A stretch of DNA of 63,178 nucleotides from positions 1-63,178 of the forward strand of contig JASJAY010000004.1 of NCBI GenBank assembly GCA_030066775.1, in the 5' to 3' direction. Under the pieces are notes generated by a model. That model did no database searches. It was not told the DNA's origin and saw only the letters and a program-made list of their open reading frames with translations. The stretch is from Planctomycetota bacterium (GTDB taxonomy: Bacteria; Planctomycetota; PLA2; JAEUHO01). Shown piece by piece: positions 24,889 to 33,611 of the stretch (its first letter is position 1; each line of letters begins with the position of its first letter). The position numbers and the translations under genes are program-made.

Positions 24889-25980
24889 CTAGCGGATGAG
24901 CACGCGGAACATCTCTCCGGCGCCCGGCGAGATGCCCACGCCATCAAAGGCATAGGCGCCGCCCGCCGCCACCATGCCGCGGTAGATCGATGGGGCGTTG
25001 ATGCCGGGACCGACAGTCGTGAGCTCACCGTCCTGGAGCACCCCGACACCAAGCGTGACGTCCCAAGGCCCGTACGATTCGCCCTCGTAGAGGTAGTAGC
25101 GGAGGAGCGTCGCATCGGAGGGCGGCGCGGGCTTGAACAACGGCCCCCAGACCGCGCGTGGGAGCGGTCCGTCCATCACGAGGGCGGCCGTTCCGTAGGC
25201 GCCGACGAAGTCGCTTGGGGACGCAGTCCACTTGCGCACGAGGGCATGGATGCTCGCCTTGCCGGAGGCCATGTCTCCCGCGAAGAGGATCAGGTTGCCG
25301 TCCTCGGAGACACCACCGCGCCTCGCCAGGGCGCCCGCCCGCTGCAGGGCGATCGTGCCGCCGGCGAGCACGACCAGCTGATCTGGCTGAAGGACCTGCG
25401 GCAGCGGATCGATCTCGCCGTCGAGGCTCGACGTGACCGACGTGTACGTCACCTGGCCGTTCGCGTCGATCGACACGTCCGCAATGCTGGCGAAGCCCTC
25501 GTAGGTGGGGCCGGCGCGGCCGAACGAGATGGCCTTCCACGAACCAGCCAGGTCGCTGAGCAGCGGGGTCGGCTGGTGTCGGACCAGGACGTACAGCGCG
25601 CTCTCCGTGGCCGGCGTGACGGAAACGGCCGTGGCGAGCATGCCGTCGGGGGTGATTCGCCCCTGCAGGCCGTCGTCCGCGAGCGCGAACAGACGGTCGG
25701 GGAACACGGTGAAGGGAATCGGAAACGCGGTCTGACTGGCGCCGGCGCTGCCCTGGGATGCGAACCAAACGTGCGACAGCTCGAACGCCTGGCCCACGGG
25801 CGTCATGACGCCCGTGACGGCGCGGGCGTCGTCGTTCACGCTCTCCATCGCGATGAAGCGGTACTCGCCTGCGACGATCAGGGCGCTCGCGGGCGTCGTC
25901 GGCGGGTCGCCCGCGCCGCCACCGCCGCAGGCGACAAGCAGAAGGCTGGCGAGGAGCAAGGCGTGGGCACGGATCGACAT
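24889..25980 (-). CDS. Lipoprotein of unknown function
   Basis: 363 residues. The lipobox LLLVAC followed by GGGG (Cys about residue 18) marks a lipoprotein. The rest is strand-rich with repeated motifs of the GTIALQ, GNLILFAGD and RYYLYEGES kind, suggesting a beta-propeller-like or jelly-roll extracytoplasmic domain; not identified. The frame extends far upstream without a stop, but that part is antisense to the next gene, so the ATG at 25980 was chosen. Confidence 0.7.
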   Translation of the reverse strand: MSIRAHALLLASLLLVACGGGGAGDPPTTPASALIVAGEYRFIAMESVNDDARAVTGVMTPVGQAFELSHVWFASQGSAGASQTAFPIPFTVFPDRLFALADDGLQGRITPDGMLATAVSVTPATESALYVLVRHQPTPLLSDLAGSWKAISFGRAGPTYEGFASIADVSIDANGQVTYTSVTSSLDGEIDPLPQVLQPDQLVVLAGGTIALQRAGALARRGGVSEDGNLILFAGDMASGKASIHALVRKWTASPSDFVGAYGTAALVMDGPLPRAVWGPLFKPAPPSDATLLRYYLYEGESYGPWDVTLGVGVLQDGELTTVGPGINAPSIYRGMVAAGGAYAFDGVGISPGAGEMFRVLIR

Positions 25981-26033
25981 GCCGGGGAGACGGCAGTCGC
26001 CTTTGAAATTGACCCCGAAAGTGCCGGCGCGCG

Positions 26034-27017
26034 TCAGCCTTCGACGTGGTGGGGCACCCAGGTCCCGCTCTGGGCGGATCTGCGCAGCGCATCGAGCACG
26101 TGCAGGCTCTTGATGGCTTGCGTCGCATCCAGCAGCGCCGCATCGCCGTCGCCGTGCACGACATCGCGGAAGCGACGGCACTCTTCCAGGATGGGGGGAA
26201 GCCCCAGGTCGGTGTCGGGCGCCTCGACTTCGCCTTCGCGTGTCCGCACCAGCTCGAACGTCGGCCACGCGTCCACGGGAAGACGGAACGTCGTGTCCAG
26301 GCGTCCGCGCTCGAAGCGCGCCTGCATCGTCGCGACGAAGGGCTCGCTCGGAGGCTGTAGGAACGAGGCCTCGCATGTCGCGCGTGCGCCGTCCGGGTAC
26401 TCGAGCGTCGCCTTCGCGCGACCGCGATCCGAACGACCGTCCGGCGCCGGCTCGATGTGCGCTCGGACGCGTGAAGGCGTTCCCATGCAGCGCGTGAGCG
26501 TGTCGAGGTCGAAGAGCATGAGCTCCTCGAGCGGATCGCCGTGGTGGTCGCTGCCTGTGCCGGGAGCGAGCCGCGCCAGGGCGAGCTCGCGCAGCGCGCC
26601 CAGCTCGCCACGCTCGATCTCGGCGTGGAGGTCGATCGCCGGCCGCGCGAAGCGCATGAGCAGCGCGACCTGGAGATGCCGTCCCGAGGCGCGCGCCACG
26701 TCGCGCATGCGCACCGCCTCCGCTGCCGTCGCCGCCAACGGTGTCTCGCAGAGTACGTGTATGCCCGCCTCGAGCGCGCGGATGGTCGTCTCCGCATGCA
26801 GCGCCGTCGGCAGCGTCACGTCGACCGCATCGAGCGAGCTGTCGGCGAGCACGGATGCGAGGTCGGTCGAGACCGTGGCGCCGAGCTTCTCGGCGAGTGT
26901 CCCTGCGCGCTCCGGTCCGCGGGCCACGACCCACGCGACGTCCACGTCGTCCAGCGCCGCCCACGCCGTGGCGTGTTGCGCTCCCATGTGGCCGGCCCCG
27001 ATCAGCGCGATTCGCAT
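26034..27017 (-). CDS. Gfo/Idh/MocA-fold protein lacking the usual catalytic residues
   Basis: 327 residues. N-terminal Rossmann nucleotide-binding GAGHMGAQHA and the GIHVLCETPLAAT segment identify the family. In active dehydrogenases that segment reads EKP, the Lys being catalytic; here it is ETP. The helix that normally carries GxHxxD reads LMLFDLDTL, with Phe at the His position. So it may be a non-oxidoreductase relative (for example a regulator or binding protein) or may use another mechanism. 53 nt separate it from the lipoprotein gene in the same direction. Confidence 0.8.
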   Translation of the reverse strand: MRIALIGAGHMGAQHATAWAALDDVDVAWVVARGPERAGTLAEKLGATVSTDLASVLADSSLDAVDVTLPTALHAETTIRALEAGIHVLCETPLAATAAEAVRMRDVARASGRHLQVALLMRFARPAIDLHAEIERGELGALRELALARLAPGTGSDHHGDPLEELMLFDLDTLTRCMGTPSRVRAHIEPAPDGRSDRGRAKATLEYPDGARATCEASFLQPPSEPFVATMQARFERGRLDTTFRLPVDAWPTFELVRTREGEVEAPDTDLGLPPILEECRRFRDVVHGDGDAALLDATQAIKSLHVLDALRRSAQSGTWVPHHVEG

Positions 27018-27088
27018 GCGCTCAGTGTGCGCGAGGAGGCGCCTCGCCGTCAGGCGCTATCTGAAAGCGTGAAAGCGCACGCCACCAC

Positions 27089-30000
27089 TCAGTCGGCGAG
27101 TCCCCAGAGTGCGAAGCCGGCCCAGTAGTAGGGGTGCTTCCACTTCTCCTGCCCGCGGATCCACGCCTGGGCCTCGCGCAAGGCCGTCGCGGTCGGCACG
27201 GGCTTGCCGTCGCGCGGCGTCTGCCAGATCTCGTAGAAGCGACGCATGAGCGCGCTCGTCGCCTCGTCGTCCACCATCCATAGCGAGACGATCACGCGGC
27301 GCGCTCCGCCGAAGAGGAACGCCCGCGTGAACCCGACGAGGCCCTCGCCTGCGCGCGTCTTCCCGAGGCCCGACTCGCAGGCCGACAGCACGATCAGGTC
27401 TGCGGGGAATCGGAGCTGGAAGACGTCATCCACCGTGAGCCGCCCATCGCTCTTCGCGGTGGGGGCCAGGGCGAGTGCAGAGCGCCGCGGGCGCTCTCCG
27501 TCGATCACGGCATGGCAGGCGAGATGGATCGCCGCCCACGTCGGACGCCGGCGGATCGCCGCGAGGAACGCGGGGCGGGTGGCTTCGGCGCCGGTGAGGA
27601 CGACGTCGCCGACGGCTTTGGCTTCCGTCCGCGCATGCGGCAGCGGCACGAGCTCCACGCCACCGAGCGTCGCGCCTTCCGGATGCGCGGGGTCGCCGGC
27701 GGCGAGGACGCCGGACCCCGCGCGCGCACCGTTCTTCGCCAGGAGTGCGTACGTCGTGGCCGACGGCACGTGGACGACGTCCTTGTCCGGCCACAGGACG
27801 GCGAGCGGAACCGTGGCCAACTCCGCTGAGGGCGAGACGAGCACGCGCGTGACCGCCGCGGGCAACCCCAGCGGCTCGAGCAGCCCGGCGCGCACGATCT
27901 CGATCCCTTCCTCATCGAGCAGACCGGGCGCATCGAAGCGAAGGCGCGCGAGCCGCTTCTGCGCGGGACCGATGTCGGGCAGCGCGACGAGCTCAGCGCT
28001 CTTCCGCGTGACGCGGAGCGCATAGCCCACGTTGCCGACGAACTCGAAGGCGACGTACGCCTCGTTCGCCGCGAGGCTCTTCGCGAACGTCTCCAAGTCG
28101 ATGGGTTCGGAGTACGTCACGTCCGCCGCTTGCGGCGCATCGCGGCGCATGCGCGCAATGGCGGCGTCGAGCTCGACCCGCGCGGCGGCGGCGCGTTCGC
28201 GCGCAACCTGCGCGCCCTCCGCATCGCCCCGCGCCAGCGCGATGCCCAGCTCCTGCACCGCGCGAAGCTCGGCGCTGCGGGCGCGGATCTCCAGGCTCCG
28301 TAGGTCCGCGGGCATGACCTGCTCGAGGACCGTGCGCCGGCCGCCCAACGCCTGCAGCAGGATGGCCGCGCGCCCGCCTTCGAGCACGCGGAAGGCGGCC
28401 GGCACGTTCTTCAGCCGCCGCGCCGCCTCGAGCCCACACGGCGTCAGGAGCGCGTACGTCTCGCGCACGTTGATGGCGTTGGCGTCGTCGAGTCCCGCGT
28501 GGACGCGGCGCAGCTCGGTGTGCACCTCGTCGACCGCTGCCAAGGCGCCGCGCGCGTCTCCCTGCTCGAGGCGCACGCGCGCCTCGAAGTAGGCAACGTG
28601 GATCAACCCGAGCCGATGGCCCGTGCGTTCGAAGACGGCGCGGGCCGCCGCGAGGTGCGGCGCCGCATCGTCGGGACGTCCGGCGATCAGCGCGGTCTTG
28701 CCGAGGCCGGCGTGTGCCCAGCCTTCGAGGCGCACGTCGCCGGCCGCCCGCGTCAGCGCCAGCATGCGGGTGAAGTCCCGGGTCGCGGCATCGGGGTCGC
28801 CGCGTTCCGCGTGGAGCTGGGCACGCAAGGCCAGCAGCTGCCGCTCCCCGACCGCATCGCCGGCGTCGCGCGCGAACTGGATTGCGATGCCGATGGTGGT
28901 CCACGCGCCATCCGTGTCGCCGAGTGCCCGTTGGGTCCCCACGATCAGGTTCCAGGTGCGCGCGGCGTCCAGCCCGCGTTTCAGCTCCATCTTCATTCGC
29001 AGCGCGCTCTGCAGGGATGTGAGCGCATCCTCGTAGTTGCGCAGCAGGTACAGCACCTCGCCCCGCGCATGCAGCGCGGCCGCCTCGTCGGTGGCGTCCT
29101 TCGCGATCCGCGCAAGCTCGAGGGCTCGGTCGAAGAGCGCGCGCGCCGCGCCCAGCTCGCCTCGCTCGAGCGCCACGCTACCCAGCATGCGCCGCGCGAT
29201 GCCCTCTTCCTGCGCCAGCTCGTGCTCGCCGGCGAGGGCGACGGCGCGGCGCAGCGGTGCCTCCGCCTCCGCGAGCCGCGCCGCGTCGCGGTAGGCGCGG
29301 CCCAGGCTGACCTGCGCGCCGACCACGCCGTCGACCCGGCCGATCGACGCGTACATCTCGCTGCTCGCCTGGAGGTTCGCGATGGCGACCTCGAAGCGCC
29401 CGAGGTCGACGTTCACGTCGCCGAGTCGGTAGAGGTTGTGCGCCGTCTGGTTCACGAGACCGGCCGCCTTCGCCACCTCGACGGCCTCCTCGAGGCGGCG
29501 CCGGGCCGCTTCGTGCTGGCTCAGCTCGATCCGGGCGAGGGCGAGGTCGCGAAGCACCTGCTGCAGGACATCCGGCCGACTGGATCCGCGCGCCGACGCG
29601 AGCGCGGCCTCGAACCACGACGCGGCCTGCTCCCAGTCACGCCCGTTGCGCGCATACACCCCCGCCCAGTGCGCGGACCGTGTGCGCATGTCCGGCCAGC
29701 GCGCCGCCTTGGCGCGCTCGTGGCTCGCCGCGAACGCGTCCACGAGCCCAGCCGTCTCGTCTTCCAGCCACGTGCGCAGCGACGCGCGTCGGATGGCCAC
29801 GATCACTTGGGTCAATGCGCGTTCGGGCTTCACGGCCTCCAGCACCTCGAGCGCCTTCGCTCGCTCGCCCGCGCGCTGCAGACGCGTCGCTTCGTCGAGC
29901 GACTGCAACACCTCGGTCGACTCCGGCTCCGCTCGCCATGCATCGACCTCGGCCGACAGCCCGCCGCGGGGGCCCTCCGGTACGCGGTCCGCGAACGCCC

Positions 30001-30244
30001 GGGCGGCGTCGTAGCGTCGCTCGATCAACAGGATGCGGCAGGTCATCCACGGATCGGGGAACGTCCGCTGCGCGAGCGCGTCGAGCGCCTTCGTGTCGCT
30101 GGCACCATACGCCTCGACTACGCGTGCGGCGACCTCGGCTTCGGACAGGTCGTCGGGGTCGTCCTCCTCGGCCTGCACGCGCGACGCACCGAGGGCGATC
30201 CACAGCAGCGCGATCGGCAACCAGCGACGCAGGCAGAACGACAT
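27089..30244 (-). CDS. Exported TPR-CHAT protein (putative caspase-like protease)
   Basis: 1051 residues. A Sec-type signal (about 1-25, RVQA-E) is followed by about 600 residues of TPR-like helical repeats (for example YRLGDVNVDLGRFEVAIANL, EVLYLLRNYEDALTSLQSAL) and a C-terminal CHAT domain (about 780-1051). The caspase-type dyad is present: His911 in LACHAV and Cys956 in LSACESGLG; the terminal YYWAGFALWG is also typical. CHAT proteins are usually cytosolic peptidases or scaffolds in signalling and defence; an export signal here is notable. No adjacent gasdermin-like or effector gene is seen. Substrate unknown. Confidence 0.88.
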   Translation of the reverse strand: MSFCLRRWLPIALLWIALGASRVQAEEDDPDDLSEAEVAARVVEAYGASDTKALDALAQRTFPDPWMTCRILLIERRYDAARAFADRVPEGPRGGLSAEVDAWRAEPESTEVLQSLDEATRLQRAGERAKALEVLEAVKPERALTQVIVAIRRASLRTWLEDETAGLVDAFAASHERAKAARWPDMRTRSAHWAGVYARNGRDWEQAASWFEAALASARGSSRPDVLQQVLRDLALARIELSQHEAARRRLEEAVEVAKAAGLVNQTAHNLYRLGDVNVDLGRFEVAIANLQASSEMYASIGRVDGVVGAQVSLGRAYRDAARLAEAEAPLRRAVALAGEHELAQEEGIARRMLGSVALERGELGAARALFDRALELARIAKDATDEAAALHARGEVLYLLRNYEDALTSLQSALRMKMELKRGLDAARTWNLIVGTQRALGDTDGAWTTIGIAIQFARDAGDAVGERQLLALRAQLHAERGDPDAATRDFTRMLALTRAAGDVRLEGWAHAGLGKTALIAGRPDDAAPHLAAARAVFERTGHRLGLIHVAYFEARVRLEQGDARGALAAVDEVHTELRRVHAGLDDANAINVRETYALLTPCGLEAARRLKNVPAAFRVLEGGRAAILLQALGGRRTVLEQVMPADLRSLEIRARSAELRAVQELGIALARGDAEGAQVARERAAAARVELDAAIARMRRDAPQAADVTYSEPIDLETFAKSLAANEAYVAFEFVGNVGYALRVTRKSAELVALPDIGPAQKRLARLRFDAPGLLDEEGIEIVRAGLLEPLGLPAAVTRVLVSPSAELATVPLAVLWPDKDVVHVPSATTYALLAKNGARAGSGVLAAGDPAHPEGATLGGVELVPLPHARTEAKAVGDVVLTGAEATRPAFLAAIRRRPTWAAIHLACHAVIDGERPRRSALALAPTAKSDGRLTVDDVFQLRFPADLIVLSACESGLGKTRAGEGLVGFTRAFLFGGARRVIVSLWMVDDEATSALMRRFYEIWQTPRDGKPVPTATALREAQAWIRGQEKWKHPYYWAGFALWGLAD

Positions 30245-30362
30245 CGCATCCGGTGTACGGACGTTCCCCCGGCTGCGTCAACCGAAGAGTGCGTGGCGTC
30301 GAAGGCCGTCCGTCACGGGGCAATCGCTTGGGAAGCCCGCTCGCGGCCCCCACGCTGGTGCC

Positions 30363-31091
30363 ATGGACCCGGCGTGGATCCCGCTGCTGACGCTCATCGC
30401 TTTCGTCGCCGCCACGATCTCGGCGATCGTGGGCATGGGCGGCGGGATGGTGCTCCTGCTGGCGTTCTATCTCGTCGGCATCGAGCCCGGCCTCGCGATC
30501 CCCCTGCACGGCTGCGTGCAGTTGATCGCCAACGCCTCCCGCATCTGGGTCTACCGCACCCATGCTCGCTGGCGGCCGATCCTCGTCTTCGTGCTCGTCT
30601 CGACCCCGCTGCCCGTGCTGGGCCTGTGGCTCTTCCGCGAGCTGCCCGCGGACGGCGTGAAAGTCGTCTTCGGCGTGCTGGTGCTGTACGCGACCTGGGC
30701 CCCCCCGTGGGGGCTGCGCCGTCTCGGCCCGACCCCGGCGATGGCCGCCGCCGGCATCGTGGGCGGCACCTTCGGCGTGGTCGTCGGCGCCAACGGCCCC
30801 CTCATCGCCCCGTTCCTGCTGCATAGCGAGATGAAGAAGGAGCAGCTCGTGGCAACCCAGGCGATGTGCGCCGCCTGGCTGCACGTGATCAAGATCGTCG
30901 CGTTCTCGACGATCGGCTTCGCGGTGCTGGAGCACGGCGAGGTGATCCTCCCGCTGGGCGTGGTCGTCATCCTGGGTGCCTTCGCCGGGCGATGGGCCCT
31001 GTCCCGGATCAGCGAGGCCCGGTTCCGGAGCCTCTACAGGATCGTGCTGACCCTCTTGGCGCTGCGCCTGATGCTGCGTCCCTGGATTTGA
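30363..31091 (+). CDS. TauE/SafE-family membrane permease
   Basis: 242 residues from the ATG after GGTGCC; the longer frame upstream has no matching content. About seven to eight hydrophobic helices. The two family repeats are visible: AATISAIVGMGGGMVLL in the first half and MAAAGIVGGTFGVVVGANG in the second. The family exports sulfite, sulfoacetate and other small organic anions. Substrate unknown. Confidence 0.82.
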   Translation: MDPAWIPLLTLIAFVAATISAIVGMGGGMVLLLAFYLVGIEPGLAIPLHGCVQLIANASRIWVYRTHARWRPILVFVLVSTPLPVLGLWLFRELPADGVKVVFGVLVLYATWAPPWGLRRLGPTPAMAAAGIVGGTFGVVVGANGPLIAPFLLHSEMKKEQLVATQAMCAAWLHVIKIVAFSTIGFAVLEHGEVILPLGVVVILGAFAGRWALSRISEARFRSLYRIVLTLLALRLMLRPWI

Positions 31092-31165
31092 GTGCGCGTA
31101 CAGCAGCGATAGATGTGAGCGTCCCTTAACGGACGAGCGGATGGCAGCGCCGACCGCTGCGAACT

Positions 31166-31185
31166 CATGTCGAAATTGAGACATG
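31166..31185 (+). promoter_or_regulatory. Inverted repeat including the start codon of the next gene
   Basis: CATGTC (31166-31171) and GACATG (31180-31185) with an 8-nt A/T-rich loop; the right arm contains the ATG at 31183. No ribosome site is visible, so the gene may be leaderless or controlled by this small hairpin or operator. Confidence 0.3.
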
Positions 31186-32358
31186 TTCGCCTTCGTCCAC
31201 CGATCGGGACTGACCGACGACGACAGCGGTGCGTGGCTGCGCTACGTCCTTCGTGCGCTCGCGCGCCTGGGCCATACCGTGCACGCCGTGTGCGGGGAGC
31301 ACCGACCGGAGCGGTTCGACTTCGTGTCGGAGGCCTACGCGTACGAGCCGGACGGCAGCGTGCTCACGCGCCTGCACCGGCAGACCGTCCATCCGGGGCG
31401 GATCGTCCTGCACACGCCGCTCACGCGCGACCGAGACGCACCGCTCTCGCTGGATGCGCTCTTCGACGCGCTCGCGGCCGTCGTGCCCGGCCACGGGATC
31501 GAGGTGCTCAGCGCGCTGGGCGGCGGCGTCGCGGGCGCCGCTGCGCATCGCGCGCATGCGGCCTGGGGTACGCCGTTCACCGTGATCCGTCGTGGGGGCG
31601 GGCGCGGGGATCCCGCGGTGCTTGCGGGGGCGACGTGCGTGTTCGACCGGCGCGGCGAGGGGTCGCCGGTGTCGGGCATGCGGCTCCTGGCGCGCGGCGT
31701 GGACGCCACCGCCGTTCATCCGCTGCGGCGCAGCGCCCGCGCCGAGCAGATCGGACGCCTGTGCGAGCGGCTGCGGGATCACGAGGCGGACGACCAGACC
31801 CGCGAGGCGCTGGCCGTGATCGAGTCCATCGACTGGATGGAGGCGCGGGTCATCGTGCCGCGCATCGAGGATGCGTCGCACATGGAGCTTCTGGAGGGCG
31901 CCGTCGCGGAGCTCGACCGCAGCGCCACGGGCGAGCCGATCGCCATCGCCGGGCCGCTGCCGGCCTCGCTGTATCCGGAATGGCTGCCCTGCATCGACGT
32001 GTTCGTCGCGTTCGAGGAGGAGAGCGCGGCGAGGCGACCGGGCGTACTGGACGCGATGGCGGCCGGCGTCGTGCCCGTCGCGACGCTCGAGGCGGGTGCG
32101 GGAGCGGTCTCTGCGGCGCTCGCCGAGGGGGGCGATGCCCGCGCGGCATCGACGCTCGTCGTGCCGCACTCACTGGACCTCGGCATCGAGCCGCTGATTG
32201 CCGCGCTGGCGCTCGCGCTCGAGAAGGGGCCCGAGCTCAAGGGGCCGCTCCGCCAGGCCACGGTCCAGCGCCACGACTGGCACGTCGTCGCCGCGGACCT
32301 CATCGCGGCGCTGGAGGAGGTCGTCGACCTCGGTCGCTCGGCGCGCGCCGCGGGGTAG
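31183..32358 (+). CDS. Glycosyltransferase-like protein (degenerate GT4/GT-B)
   Basis: 391 residues, no signal peptide. The start MFAFVHRSG...DSGAWLRYVLRALARLGHTVHAV matches the N-terminal lobe of GT4 enzymes; FEEESAARRPGVLDAMAAGVVPVAT resembles the C-terminal donor-binding segment, where E-x7-E is expected. The middle is poorly conserved, so it is a divergent or inactive member. A sugar donor cannot be named. Confidence 0.55.
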   Translation: MFAFVHRSGLTDDDSGAWLRYVLRALARLGHTVHAVCGEHRPERFDFVSEAYAYEPDGSVLTRLHRQTVHPGRIVLHTPLTRDRDAPLSLDALFDALAAVVPGHGIEVLSALGGGVAGAAAHRAHAAWGTPFTVIRRGGGRGDPAVLAGATCVFDRRGEGSPVSGMRLLARGVDATAVHPLRRSARAEQIGRLCERLRDHEADDQTREALAVIESIDWMEARVIVPRIEDASHMELLEGAVAELDRSATGEPIAIAGPLPASLYPEWLPCIDVFVAFEEESAARRPGVLDAMAAGVVPVATLEAGAGAVSAALAEGGDARAASTLVVPHSLDLGIEPLIAALALALEKGPELKGPLRQATVQRHDWHVVAADLIAALEEVVDLGRSARAAG

Positions 32359-32533
32359 CACCGCGCGTTCGCCATTCCTTCGTGCGAACAGCGCGCGAGA
32401 GGGGGCGGATCGGTTCAGGGGCTCGGCGGCGCGACCGATTGTCAGAGGGCGGCAGGTCGTCGGGGAGGGCGACGTGCCGCCTGCGTGAGGCGCGCGGGAT
32501 CCAGACCGGATCCCGACGTCCGTCGGGAGGGTG

Positions 32534-33490
32534 ATGGGACGCCGCAAGGCCGAGCCGCCGCCGGGGTACGCCCGGCGCTTCCTGGACGTGCTGCAATCCC
32601 CGCTCGGGCACGTGCTCCTGCGCGTGACGGGCGTTGCGCTGCTGCTGCTCGTGGGCGGGCTCGTGATGCGGCAGGCGCGGGCGCAGGCCTACGAGATGCC
32701 GGCGTACCGGCTCACGCCCTCGACGCTCGCGTTCGTGAAGCTGCCTTCGTGGGCCGACGCGCATATCCAGAAGGAGCTCGCCAGCGAGCGCTACTACCGG
32801 CGCTTCTCGAGCTCCGTCTTCGATCCCGATGCCGAGGCGCACGTGCGTGCCGTCGTGACGAGCCACCCGCTCGTCAAGACCGTGCGCACGGTGGACATCG
32901 TCTACCCCAAGAGCGTCACCGTGCACCCGGTGCTGCGCGCGCCCGTCGCCATCGTGAGCGTGCGCGTGAAGGACCGCCGCGGGCGTCTGACGCACCGCAA
33001 GCGCCTGCTTGCCGACGACGGCAGCCTGCTGCCCACGGACCCCTACAAGGGCTACCTGAAGGGCCTCAAGGCGCCGTTGCCCGTCATCCACGGCATCCGC
33101 GCAGCCGGCACGGCGCGGGTGGGCCTCGTCTGGGAGGACCGCCACGGCCAGGTCGCCGAGGCGGTGGCCGCGGCGGATGTCGCGCGGCGTCTGTATCGCG
33201 ATACGCGCGGTCGCGTGCACGTGCGCGTCATCGACGTGGGCCGCTTCCCGTCGCTCGACGGCGGCGTGACCGAAGGCGAGATCTCGTTCCAGGCGACGAT
33301 CTACCCCACGCGCCGCGGCGGCAAGAAGCGACCCGTGCGGCTGGAGTGGGGGCGCACCGAGCGCGACTGCCGCGATGCGCCGCTCGAGGACTGCTACCAG
33401 AAGAAGCTCGCGCGCCTCGAGCGCGCGCTGAAGCCGCACCGCGCGCTCACGCGCTCGATCGACGTGCGCTTCCCGGACGACGTGGACTGA
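32534..33490 (+). CDS. ftsQ: Divergent FtsQ/DivIB-type division protein
   Basis: 318 residues. Short cytoplasmic start, one transmembrane helix (about 30-48), then a periplasmic part with a POTRA-like stretch (VVTSHPLVKTVRTVDIVYPKS) and the FtsQ pattern RAPVAIVSVR followed by LLADDGSLLPTD. It ends SIDVRFPDDVD, like the last strand of FtsQ. GGGAGG precedes both a GTG (32531) and this ATG; the ATG gives better spacing. It links the FtsBL and FtsWI complexes in other bacteria. ftsA and ftsZ do not follow. Confidence 0.75.
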   Translation: MGRRKAEPPPGYARRFLDVLQSPLGHVLLRVTGVALLLLVGGLVMRQARAQAYEMPAYRLTPSTLAFVKLPSWADAHIQKELASERYYRRFSSSVFDPDAEAHVRAVVTSHPLVKTVRTVDIVYPKSVTVHPVLRAPVAIVSVRVKDRRGRLTHRKRLLADDGSLLPTDPYKGYLKGLKAPLPVIHGIRAAGTARVGLVWEDRHGQVAEAVAAADVARRLYRDTRGRVHVRVIDVGRFPSLDGGVTEGEISFQATIYPTRRGGKKRPVRLEWGRTERDCRDAPLEDCYQKKLARLERALKPHRALTRSIDVRFPDDVD

Positions 33491-33611
33491 GCGCCCGTTC
33501 GCGCGGGATTGCCGTCCGATTGCGGCCCGCCGCTGCGACCGTGGCAGCTCAGAACCGGCGGGGCACCCTCTCGTTGACGGTAGCGACCCCCGGAGCGTCC
33601 CGGCCCACCCC

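Noticed and set aside
24889..26964. Single 691-codon frame seeming to fuse a lipoprotein to another gene
   Set aside because: The upstream half is out of frame with the clear oxidoreductase gene at 26034-27017; the lipoprotein signal starts at 25980.
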